Positions 6,826 through 13,945 of a stretch of 19,701 bases of DNA are shown one piece after another. Under the pieces are notes generated by a model. It saw only the letters and a program-made list of their open reading frames with translations. It made no database searches and was not told the DNA's origin. The stretch is from CAYTOJ01 sp964439415 (GTDB lineage: Bacteria; Pseudomonadota; Alphaproteobacteria; Rickettsiales; CAZAGG01), in contig CAYTOJ010000025.1 of the NCBI GenBank assembly GCA_964439415.1, positions 1 through 19,701 of the forward strand. The letters are read 5' to 3'. The translations under genes were made by a program, and so were the position numbers. The first letter of the stretch is position 1; each line of letters starts with the position of its first letter.

Positions 6826-7019
6826 TAGACCTCTCTCCAAACTCTACTGCGCTGGCAAACTCGCTTGTCGCTGGCTGCGCTAAGCTACACAAATGAGGTT
6901 TACTCATCTGCAAGCTAAGCTTAGCTCTCAAATCCGCATGTACTTCTGTGTACACTTGCGTTTTTGCGATGCTCGCTTCGCGCATTTTGCTCACCGCAGC
7001 GAGTTCCGAAAGAGGTCTA
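6826..7019. mobile_element. ~194-bp MITE-like element with terminal inverted repeats (element 2)
   Basis: The left end TAGACCTCTCTCCAAACTC (6826-6844) is the inverted counterpart of the right end GAGTTCCGAAAGAGGTCTA (7001-7019), with 16 of 19 positions matching. The interior holds a weak central palindrome (CGCATGTAC ... GTACACTTGCG) and further partial inverted similarity, as in element 1. The piece lies exactly between GIY-YIG leader copy 2 and the ATG at 7022, where copy 1 has only about 17 bases, so it looks like an insertion. No open reading frame of its own is convincing. Confidence 0.55.
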
Positions 7020-7021
7020 AT

Positions 7022-7255
7022 ATGTGGTACGTTTATATTATCAAAAGCGTTAATCATCCAGAACAGGAATATACTGGTGCATATGAAGATTTGAAACAGC
7101 GTTTTGCAGATCATAACACAGGCAAATCAACCCACACCGCCAAATTTGCACCTTGGGAACTGAAGTGGTATTGTGCATTTCCAGACAAATACAAAGCTCT
7201 GGAGTTTGAGAAGTATTTGAAGTCTCATTCAGGTCTTCAAACGATAGCGGTATAA
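7022..7255 (+). CDS. Small GIY-YIG endonuclease-domain protein
   Basis: This 77-residue single-domain GIY-YIG protein (UPF0213/YhbQ-like) is probably a DNA-nicking or homing-type nuclease. Landmarks are WYVYIIKS with the YTG variant of the second motif, Arg in DLKQRF, HNTGKSTHTAKFAPWEL, and the metal-binding Glu in ALEFEKYLKSHSG. The ATG at 7022 is chosen because copy 1 starts with the same MWYVYII; the frame is open upstream to 6893, but that part is element 2. The C-terminus reads HSGLQTIAV, where relatives I recall end HSGRAFAKKRL, so a small indel has probably replaced the last residues. Activity is therefore uncertain. No clear ribosome-binding site is seen, because the upstream sequence is an inserted element. 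Confidence 0.75.
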   Translation: MWYVYIIKSVNHPEQEYTGAYEDLKQRFADHNTGKSTHTAKFAPWELKWYCAFPDKYKALEFEKYLKSHSGLQTIAV

Positions 7256-7325
7256 TTGATACTTGCGGAAAAAATGGCATTCGCTAGAAGTGGCGCGTAT
7301 TAACTTAACTAATCATGGATACTTT

Positions 7326-8528
7326 ATGCCATTAGTTGCGCGTAGAATGTCGGTAATCAAGCCCTCCCCCACCCTTGCCGCCACACAGAAAGCGGCGGAA
7401 ATGAAAAGAAAAGGGATTGACGTAATAGCTTTAAGCGCGGGTGAACCTGATTTTGACACGCCTGACCATGTTAAAGCGGCTGGAATTGAAGCTATTAAGC
7501 GCGGCGATACTAAATATACCGATGCATCCGGCACTGCCCAGCTCAAGAAAGCCGTAATAGACAAATTGAAACGCGAGAATGGCCTTGAATATGAAGCATC
7601 GGAAATCATCATCGGCTGCGGGGCTAAACATGTTATCTATAACGCACTGGCAGCCTCACTGGATGAAGGTGATGAGGTAATAATCCCTGCCCCTTACTGG
7701 GTGTCATACCCGGATATGACACTGTTGTGCGGCGGCAAACCCGTTATTATAGCCTGCGGAGAGGACTGTGGATTTAAACTGACTGCCCGGCAGTTGGAAC
7801 AATCTATCACACCTGCAACCAAATGGCTGTTTATCAACTCCCCCTCCAACCCCACCGGGGCATGTTATACCGCACCTGAACTGGCTGCTTTGGCCGAAGT
7901 TCTCAAAAAACATCCGCATGTAAATATTTTATCCGACGATATCTACGAGCCACTGGTGTACGATGGCGGCAAATTTGTAAGCATTCTGGATGTAAGCCCG
8001 GAGCTTAAAAACCGCACTCTGGTTGTGAACGGTGTTTCCAAATCCCATTCCATGACCGGCTGGCGCATTGGTTATGGCGCGGGGGATAAAGCCCTGATCA
8101 AGGCTATGGGCATTATACAGTCACAAAGCACATCCAACCCATGTTCAATCTCACAGGCCGCAGCGGTGGAGGCTTTGAACGGTGACCAGAGCTTTCTGCC
8201 AGGCTGGCGGGAGAGCTTCCGGCAGCGCCGGGATCTGGTATTAAACAGGTTAAACGCCATGCCCGGCATTACCTGCCGCAAACCTGAAGGCGCGTTTTAC
8301 CTGTATCCATCCTGCGCCGGAATTATTGGCAAAAAAACGCCGGACGGCAACGTTATTCAAAGCAGCAATGATTTTGTGGACTACCTGCTGGAGTCTGCGC
8401 ATGTTGCCGTTGTCGCCGGGGAGGGATTCGGGCTTGATCCCTTTTTCCGTATATCCTACGCAACCTCGGAAAAAGTATTGCAAACAGCATGTGACAGAAT
8501 CACCAAAGCAATCCAGGAACTTAAATAA
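7326..8528 (+). CDS. aatA: Aspartate aminotransferase (PLP-dependent, class I, subgroup 1-gamma)
   Basis: This enzyme transfers the amino group between aspartate and 2-oxoglutarate; alphaproteobacterial homologues may also accept prephenate. With the ATG at 7326 it has 400 residues, the usual length, and starts MPLVARRMSVIKPSPTLA like its relatives. The frame is open 63 bases further upstream, but that part shows no homology-like sequence. Motifs are LSAGEPDFDTP, YTDASGTAQLKKA, NSPSNPTG (171-178), Asp204 and Tyr207 (SDDIYE), the PLP-binding Lys239 (NGVSKSHSMTGWRIGYG), and RISYATS near the C-terminus, which holds the carboxylate-binding Arg. It stands alone between the GIY-YIG unit and repeat copy C. 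Confidence 0.93.
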   Translation: MPLVARRMSVIKPSPTLAATQKAAEMKRKGIDVIALSAGEPDFDTPDHVKAAGIEAIKRGDTKYTDASGTAQLKKAVIDKLKRENGLEYEASEIIIGCGAKHVIYNALAASLDEGDEVIIPAPYWVSYPDMTLLCGGKPVIIACGEDCGFKLTARQLEQSITPATKWLFINSPSNPTGACYTAPELAALAEVLKKHPHVNILSDDIYEPLVYDGGKFVSILDVSPELKNRTLVVNGVSKSHSMTGWRIGYGAGDKALIKAMGIIQSQSTSNPCSISQAAAVEALNGDQSFLPGWRESFRQRRDLVLNRLNAMPGITCRKPEGAFYLYPSCAGIIGKKTPDGNVIQSSNDFVDYLLESAHVAVVAGEGFGLDPFFRISYATSEKVLQTACDRITKAIQELK

Positions 8529-8572
8529 TCAAGGGGGCTAATATTTTTTAGTCACTTAATAAGGTATTTATA

Positions 8573-8710
8573 TATACTGCTCGCATATGAAGAGTGTGGA
8601 TTTATTGCAGTTAATTCGCGAGCAGTATATACGCGCATGGGGCTGGATTGGCGGCCATGCGCAAAATATAAAAGATATACTTATCGCACTCTTGAAGTGC
8701 GATAAGTATA
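8573..8710 (+). repeat. Tripartite palindromic repeat, copy C (upstream of pccA)
   Basis: This is the best preserved copy. Stem 1 is TATACTGCTCGC (8573-8584) with CGCGAGCAGTATA (8617-8629). Stem 2 is GCGCATGG (8633-8640) with CCATGCGC (8655-8662). Stem 3 is a perfect 15-bp hairpin, TATACTTATCGCACT - CTTGA - AGTGCGATAAGTATA (8676-8710). It lies 44 bases before the pccA start codon, in pccA orientation. The arms of stem 3 differ in sequence from copy B, but both keep pairing and the CTTNA loop, so pairing is conserved where sequence is not. Confidence 0.82.
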
Positions 8711-8754
8711 TAATGCTGGCCTGCCTGATTTTTAAATTCAGAACTTTATAGAAT

Positions 8755-10743
8755 ATGTTTGAAAAAATACTTGTTGCCAACCGGGGCGAGATTGCGGTTC
8801 GCGTTATAGCCACAGCGAGGCGTATGGGCATTAAAACCGTAGCCATCTATTCGGAGGCTGATACCAATTCGCTCCATGTGCATGAGGCTGACGAGGCGGT
8901 TTATGTAGGCCCATCACCTTCCGCTAAAAGCTATTTGAATGTTAAATCCATACTCTCCGCAATTCGCAAAAGCGGTTCGGAAGCCGTACATCCCGGCTAT
9001 GGATTTTTATCGGAGAATGCTGATTTCGCCCGCGCTGTGGAGCGGGACGGCGTAGCCTTCATAGGCCCGGGTCATCAAGCTATATTGTCAATGGGTGATA
9101 AAATTGAAGCCAAGAAAATAGCGAAAAAAGCAGGGGTGAATATACTCCCTGGTACACTGGATGCTATATCCAATGTGCAGGACGCTGCGAAGATAGCCAA
9201 AAAAATCGGTTATCCCGTTATAGTGAAAGCCGCGGCAGGTGGCGGCGGCAAAGGAATGCGCATAGTGCATAACGAGAACGACCTGAAAGAAGCCCTGCGC
9301 GCCGCAGCCAGTGAAGCAAGCTCCAGCTTTAAGGATAGCCGCGTTTTTATTGAAAAGTACATCCAGAAACCCCGCCATATTGAAATTCAGATTATAGCTG
9401 ACAGTTTCGGCAATGTGCTGTCGCTGGGGGAGCGGGAATGCTCCATCCAGCGCCGCCACCAGAAAATACTCGAGGAAGCTCCAAGCCCTTTTCTGGATGT
9501 GCGCACCCGCAAAGCCATGAGCGCGCAGGCTGTGGCACTGGCGAAAGAAGCTGGGTATGTCTCCGCCGGAACGGTCGAATTTATAGTGGATGAACAGAAG
9601 AACTTTTATTTTCTGGAGATGAACACACGCCTCCAGGTTGAACACAGGGTAACTGAGCTTGTCACTGGCCTGGATCTGGTTGAGTTGATGATCCGCATTG
9701 CCAATGGCGAGGCGCTGCCACTGAAGCAGGGCGATGTAAAAACCGATGGCTGGGCACTGGAAGCACGGGTTTACTCAGAAGACCCGGCGCGTGGCTTCCT
9801 GCCATCAGTTGGCCGCATCACCCGCTACCAGGAACCTGAGGAGAAAAACGGCGTAATCGTTGACAGCGGCGTTTATGAAGGCGCTGAAGTGAATATATTC
9901 TACGACCCCATGATTGCCAAGGTATGCTCGCACGGCTCCACCCGCGAGAAAGCCGTAAGCATTATGAGTGATGCCTTAAGCCGCTATGTAATTAAGGGCG
10001 TGGCACACAATATAAGCTTCTTAGAGGCCATTGTTAATCACGAACGTTTCAAAAAAGGCGACATCAGCACTAATTTTATCACTGAAGAATATCCTGGCGG
10101 ATTCCTGGGTGCGGAACTGAACTCAGAAAATACCCGTATACTGCTTGCCGCTGCGGTCTGCATTCACCTGCGTGCGCAGGAGCGGGAGGATACCATAACC
10201 GGGCAAATTTCAGGCCGTGGCCGCCCACTTGGCGCACGCTGGGTTGTAAATATCAGTGGAGATAATTATTACGTTTTTGTCAGCCGCCGCGATACCGGTT
10301 ATGATATAGCTTTTGAAAACGAGATAATTTCAGTTCGCAGTGGCTGGGAACCTGGGCTTAAGCTTTTCCACGGCATTATCAACGGCAAAAGCGTATCAGT
10401 AAAATTTGAGAACGAGGTGGACGGCTACCGCCTTACTTACGCAGGCTCCACCGCTTTTGTCCTGGTGCAAAGCCCCCGCGTGGCTGAGCTTTATAAATAC
10501 ATGCCGGCCAAGCGGGATTCCAGGCGCGAGCCAGTATTGAAATCACCAATGGCGGGAATGATCTTAAGCATCAAGGTGAAGGAAGGCGAACTGGTGAAAA
10601 CCGGGCAGCCGATAATCCTGATTGAGGCTATGAAGATGGAAAACGCAATCCTCGCCGAATACGAAGCCACTATCACCAAAGTTTGCGTAAACCCCGGCGC
10701 AAGCGTACAGGTTGATCAAACCCTGGTGGAATTTGATTCGTGA
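8755..10743 (+). CDS. pccA: Propionyl-CoA carboxylase alpha subunit (biotin carboxylase + BCCP)
   Basis: PccA carboxylates its own biotin with bicarbonate and ATP. The beta subunit (not in this window) passes the CO2 to propionyl-CoA, feeding propionate and odd-chain/branched carbon into methylmalonyl-CoA. The 662 residues match the family. Domains are biotin carboxylase N-domain (1-115; KILVANRGEIAVRV), ATP-grasp (116-330; AAAGGGGKGMR at 159-169, FLEMNTRLQVEH at 286-297), C-domain (335-445), BT linker (about 460-580) and BCCP with biotinyl Lys627 in EAMKMEN. One oddity is EHRVTE (Arg298) where nearly all relatives have EHPVTE. Overall length and the BT region favour PccA over acetyl-CoA (AccC) or methylcrotonyl-CoA carboxylases, but substrate is inferred. 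No strong ribosome-binding site is seen before the ATG. Confidence 0.9.
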   Translation: MFEKILVANRGEIAVRVIATARRMGIKTVAIYSEADTNSLHVHEADEAVYVGPSPSAKSYLNVKSILSAIRKSGSEAVHPGYGFLSENADFARAVERDGVAFIGPGHQAILSMGDKIEAKKIAKKAGVNILPGTLDAISNVQDAAKIAKKIGYPVIVKAAAGGGGKGMRIVHNENDLKEALRAAASEASSSFKDSRVFIEKYIQKPRHIEIQIIADSFGNVLSLGERECSIQRRHQKILEEAPSPFLDVRTRKAMSAQAVALAKEAGYVSAGTVEFIVDEQKNFYFLEMNTRLQVEHRVTELVTGLDLVELMIRIANGEALPLKQGDVKTDGWALEARVYSEDPARGFLPSVGRITRYQEPEEKNGVIVDSGVYEGAEVNIFYDPMIAKVCSHGSTREKAVSIMSDALSRYVIKGVAHNISFLEAIVNHERFKKGDISTNFITEEYPGGFLGAELNSENTRILLAAAVCIHLRAQEREDTITGQISGRGRPLGARWVVNISGDNYYVFVSRRDTGYDIAFENEIISVRSGWEPGLKLFHGIINGKSVSVKFENEVDGYRLTYAGSTAFVLVQSPRVAELYKYMPAKRDSRREPVLKSPMAGMILSIKVKEGELVKTGQPIILIEAMKMENAILAEYEATITKVCVNPGASVQVDQTLVEFDS

Positions 10744-10801
10744 TTAGTGGAAATGCTACAGACATTTACTAAACTTATTACTCCAGGCCAGCCTTCCTGG
10801 T

Positions 10802-12700
10802 ATGCAGCATTGCTCATATCATTGGGATGTGGGCTACAATATTACACAAATTGCGGAACTGCGTGATGGAGTCAGCGGCTTAAAACCGACTGTACGGCGA
10901 CAGAACACAAGCGAGTATGAAAAAACCCGTGACGATGTGATAGTGTCATTCCTGCCGCTCGCCAGTAACACTACGCAAACGGCTGAGCAAGCCAGATACA
11001 AGGCAGCTTTGGGTGACAATAAGGGGTATCTTGAAACAGTTCTATACAGCGATATATGGGCTGATCTGCAACCCAATGAACGCCTGGCTATAGAGCATTT
11101 ATACTTTGAGAATCACAACTTAGCCGATAGAAACCGACGCCTGTATCATAATCTCCATGTCTTTGTCAGCGCGAGGCTTGGCGGATATAAAACGCTTGCG
11201 AGGAAATACCTGGCTAATGCGCTGTGGGAAATTCTCCATAACTCACCCGCAAGCAGCAGCAATGTTCTTGAGTATGACAAAGCCAGATTCAGGCGTAAAG
11301 CCCAGGCCACCATGCTGAACAGTCTGGGTATTCCCCTATATGGCCTGCCAACACCTGATTATATCATTGAATCCGTCAGGCAGCATTATGCATCCGTACC
11401 GCTTGAGGAACTGCTCCCCAATATTGCCTTCCCCCTACGACTAAGTGCGCGAACAATAGCTGAGGAAATACAACGGATTAATGCCGATGTGCAGCAACAA
11501 CTCGCCGGACGGAAATCCATAATCTCTGATGCCAGAACGAAGCCCGAAGCCACTAACGCTTTTGTGAGCCTGGTGGAGAAAATCATGAATGACGTTCGGG
11601 GAACCATTAGCCGGGAAATCAGCAAACAGGCCAGACAGGGTAAAACCGGGGCGGAAATTGTTGAGCATGTAAACCAGGCCGTAGAGGTATACCAGGACAC
11701 CGTGATTCCCCAGAAAATGGAAATGCTTGCCACCCATTTCAACGGCAAGCTGACTGAACTGGAGCAGCGCGAGGCTGGATACACCAGTTATGTCTGGCAT
11801 TCGCAGGATGACCCAAAGGTACGCCCCAGCCACGCCGCTAATGACGGGCAAATCTTCGCGTGGGACAAACCCCCGCCCACAGGCCACCCAGGAGAGGATT
11901 ACAACTGCCGCTGCTACGCCGAGCCTGCGTTTAAAGACCCACCGATTGAGGAGCTATACCCGGAGCTGATATTAATTCCCGCCGCCAGAGGCGCAAGAAT
12001 TATCAAGGAAGGGCTAAAACGAGTCAGCAAAGCCACCGGAAAAATATTCAAGGACCCAATCAAACAACGCCCAGAAGGCGTGCCTAGAATACAGCCTTCT
12101 GTGCGAAATCCTGAATCACTGTACAATATGAAAACTAAAGATGTGGAGAAAATTGCAGATGAAGAATTGCTTGCCAAAGGCTGGAAAAAAGAACCACTTC
12201 AGGATAAAAATGGAATAAGATATACCGATGGAAAAGGTGGAAGTTTTGAGATAAATAAGGGGTATCCTCATAAAACAGATCCAGAGAATGTACATTCAGG
12301 GCCATATATTAAAACCACTGTTGGCAATAAAATTGTACGTATTCCGATTAAGGGAAATCCAAGCATACAAAGCACAAAATATATGAAGAAGAGTTATACT
12401 AACATAGCGCAGAAAGCCATTTTCATAGCTTCTTTAGAAGAAGCTTTAATACGGGATGCGGTGATTGATGTATCACAGGACATGAATGTTGATCATAAAA
12501 CGGCGTTTGCTATGATACAATCCGAGTTGGATTATATTATGGCGCAGGATGAGATATACCTTGTATATTCCAAGAAGCTCTATGACACAGCTACTTGCAG
12601 AGTTCTGGATAAAAGAGAACTGCTTAATCTAAAACTTGAAGATGTGGAATTTAAAGAAGAAGGTCCTTTTTATTACTTTTCAAAAGCACCTGAGATTTAA
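10802..12700 (+). CDS. MuF/SPP1-gp7 head-domain protein with polymorphic-toxin C-terminus
   Basis: This 632-residue fusion has an N-terminal helical region (about 1-250) and a phage minor-head MuF (SPP1 gp7-like) domain at about 255-375. The MuF domain ends in its hallmark: WHSQDDPKVRPSHAANDG, then GHPGEDYNCRC. A linker follows, then a toxin-like module at about 441-520 (GxRYTDGKGGSFEINKGYP ... DPxxVHSGPYIK ... VRIPIKGNP) that resembles C-terminal domains of polymorphic toxins such as the Ntox17 group. His498, Lys504 and Arg513 are candidate active residues. A further ~110 residues (521-632) match nothing I know. MuF toxins of temperate phages have this architecture, but no other phage gene is present. 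GC content falls from the MuF part (34/60 in the row at 11761) to the toxin part (22/60 at 12181), suggesting a swapped tip. Start is uncertain: no ribosome-binding site is seen, and the frame has a stop upstream within 20 codons. Confidence 0.8.
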   Translation: MQHCSYHWDVGYNITQIAELRDGVSGLKPTVRRQNTSEYEKTRDDVIVSFLPLASNTTQTAEQARYKAALGDNKGYLETVLYSDIWADLQPNERLAIEHLYFENHNLADRNRRLYHNLHVFVSARLGGYKTLARKYLANALWEILHNSPASSSNVLEYDKARFRRKAQATMLNSLGIPLYGLPTPDYIIESVRQHYASVPLEELLPNIAFPLRLSARTIAEEIQRINADVQQQLAGRKSIISDARTKPEATNAFVSLVEKIMNDVRGTISREISKQARQGKTGAEIVEHVNQAVEVYQDTVIPQKMEMLATHFNGKLTELEQREAGYTSYVWHSQDDPKVRPSHAANDGQIFAWDKPPPTGHPGEDYNCRCYAEPAFKDPPIEELYPELILIPAARGARIIKEGLKRVSKATGKIFKDPIKQRPEGVPRIQPSVRNPESLYNMKTKDVEKIADEELLAKGWKKEPLQDKNGIRYTDGKGGSFEINKGYPHKTDPENVHSGPYIKTTVGNKIVRIPIKGNPSIQSTKYMKKSYTNIAQKAIFIASLEEALIRDAVIDVSQDMNVDHKTAFAMIQSELDYIMAQDEIYLVYSKKLYDTATCRVLDKRELLNLKLEDVEFKEEGPFYYFSKAPEI

Positions 12701-12724
12701 TAATTTGCAGAAATATACTTCTTA

Positions 12725-12952
12725 ATGCCAAGCAATACGATAAAAATGTACGTACAACTTCTCGATGAAGGAGACATTACAGCCCGTCCAACACAAGCTA
12801 TCCCTATAGGAAATGGAACATTTAGGCTATTACCTACAAAAAATTATGATCCTGAAGATGAAGTGTGGGAGTTTTTACCTGGCTCTATCGTTAGAGCACT
12901 TAATACCACTGACGATAAAGGGCGTTCCATCTTATTAGCCGTGGCTCTTTGA
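12725..12952 (+). CDS. Small conserved protein of unknown function, immunity-region member
   Basis: This 75-residue protein begins 24 bases after the toxin stop. Its core, MYVQLLDEGDIxxRPTQAIPxGNGTFRLLPTxxYDPEDEVWEFLPGSIVRA, resembles a family of very short bacterial proteins (YVRLLDEG ... RP ... DEVWEFPPGSVVR) that I recall only as uncharacterised. It has no signal peptide or membrane segment and is acidic. The start could be ATG 12725 or the internal ATG at 12746 (MYVQLLDEG), which fits the family better; neither has a clear ribosome-binding site. Position between the toxin and three paralogous small proteins makes an immunity or accessory role plausible, but nothing in the sequence proves it. 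Confidence 0.6.
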   Translation: MPSNTIKMYVQLLDEGDITARPTQAIPIGNGTFRLLPTKNYDPEDEVWEFLPGSIVRALNTTDDKGRSILLAVAL

Positions 12953-12993
12953 TTAATATGCCGAAGACTTTAATTTGATAAGGACGTATTCAA

Positions 12994-13410
12994 GTGAAAC
13001 AGAACACCGAGGTTTTTAAAGATAGAATGATCGATTTACTGGAGGAACTTGCAGACCGATCTTATCAAATTAGATCGTGGGTCAAGGGAAAGGTTGTAAA
13101 CGGCGATCGCTCTATTTCATATACGGAAGCTGTTATCGAGCTTTTTGATGATGCGCTTGTGATTGATGCCTTGAACAACAATGCTACCTTATACGATAGA
13201 AACGTAACGCAGGCATTGCGAGAGTTATCTAAATTGACGAATCTTTTGGATGAAAATAATAGGCCTGCATTAGAAATCATCAACGACCCTTTAATGCAGC
13301 AAGTGCGTGAGAAGGCGGCCGAGATTTTAGCTTTGATCAAAGCCAGCGACAAATCAGAAAACACAGTCACCTTTATTGAAGAAGGCACTTTAAAAGTTTT
13401 GGAGCCGTAA
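12994..13410 (+). CDS. Candidate immunity protein, paralogue 1 of 3
   Basis: This acidic, helical 138-residue cytosolic protein has no signal peptide. It starts at GTG with AAGGACG about 8 bases upstream. Shared landmarks with the next two ORFs are a start like TEVFKDRMIDLLEELADRSYQ, then W, SFTEA/SYTEA, a FDDALV-type acidic motif, YDRxVTxALxELxxL, and the tail EIINDPLMQQVREKAAEILALIKAS. The 'LSDxxYQ...W' and 'FDD' pattern is reminiscent of SCO4402-type proteins, often found beside toxins; this is recalled, not searched. The last 134 bases are almost identical to paralogue 3, while the 5' part is much less similar. Presence of three paralogues behind a toxin gene is the classic immunity-array layout. 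Confidence 0.62.
   Translation: MKQNTEVFKDRMIDLLEELADRSYQIRSWVKGKVVNGDRSISYTEAVIELFDDALVIDALNNNATLYDRNVTQALRELSKLTNLLDENNRPALEIINDPLMQQVREKAAEILALIKASDKSENTVTFIEEGTLKVLEP
13273..13406 (+). repeat. 134-bp direct repeat, first copy (3' end of paralogue 1)
   Basis: The block runs from GAAATCATCAACGACCC to GAGCC and recurs at 14215-14348 with only two mismatches (AAGGCGG/AAAGCGG and TTGGAGCC/TTAGAGCC). The reading frame is the same in both copies. Sequence upstream of the block in the two genes is far less similar, so the block edge marks a recombination or gene-conversion boundary. Confidence 0.9.
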
Positions 13411-13438
13411 AGGCTGATAATAGATAGGGTACAAAAGT

Positions 13439-13945
13439 ATGGATGTAGGTTACATAAAAAGAATAATCAGGTTTCTTGGTATTCGTATGCACCTTATAAG
13501 AGACGCTCAGAAGAGTGATCGTCAAATATACATTGAAAATGTAATTGAGGATTTACAAGAGCTTGCTGATAAAGAATATCAGGTGAACATCTGGCTAAAT
13601 ACAAATAATCCTAATAATTTTATCGGTTCATTTTATGAGTGTGCGAGTGCGCTTTATGATGATTGTATAATCGAAGACCTGCTAAAAAACGGTGAAATCA
13701 TAATTAGTAGGGACGTTACCAAGGTTCTTCAGGAAATATCAGAACTTATTGATAAAATTGATAATATCAGAGGTTATCGCCCTGAAGAAGAAATAATCAA
13801 TGATCCTAAAATGCAAATTGTGCGGGAGAAGGCAGCGTATGCTCTGAAACTTATCAAAGCTAGTGACGGCTCTGAGAGTACAGTACGTTTTGTGAAAGTT
13901 GGCACACCTGATACCCCTATTTCCATTCAGGATGCATTCAAGTGA
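13439..13945 (+). CDS. Candidate immunity protein, paralogue 2 of 3 (N-terminally extended)
   Basis: This 168-residue paralogue carries about 25 extra N-terminal residues (MDVGYIKRIIRFLGIRMHLIRD...) that are basic and moderately hydrophobic. The shared core follows: IEDLQELADKEYQVNIWLN, SFYECASALYDD, ISRDVTKVLQEISELI, EEEIINDPKMQIVREKAAYALKLIKASDGSESTV. It is the most diverged copy and does not share the identical 3' block of its two neighbours. An internal ATG (codon 17, RMHLIRD) is an alternative start that would give the same N-terminal layout as the others. The stop overlaps the GTG start of paralogue 3 by four bases (GTGA), so the two are probably cotranslated. Confidence 0.6.
   Translation: MDVGYIKRIIRFLGIRMHLIRDAQKSDRQIYIENVIEDLQELADKEYQVNIWLNTNNPNNFIGSFYECASALYDDCIIEDLLKNGEIIISRDVTKVLQEISELIDKIDNIRGYRPEEEIINDPKMQIVREKAAYALKLIKASDGSESTVRFVKVGTPDTPISIQDAFK

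Noticed and set aside
6893..7021. N-terminal extension of the GIY-YIG ORF upstream of 7022
   Set aside because: The first copy of the gene starts at the same MWYVYII, and the extension is the inserted hairpin element 2.
10753..10866. A 37-codon ORF (MLQTFTKLITPGQPSW...) starting 9 bases after pccA and overlapping the start of the MuF-toxin ORF in another frame
   Set aside because: It is short, has no properly spaced ribosome-binding site and no recognised family. It could be an ancestral N-terminus of the toxin gene out of frame, but I cannot support that.
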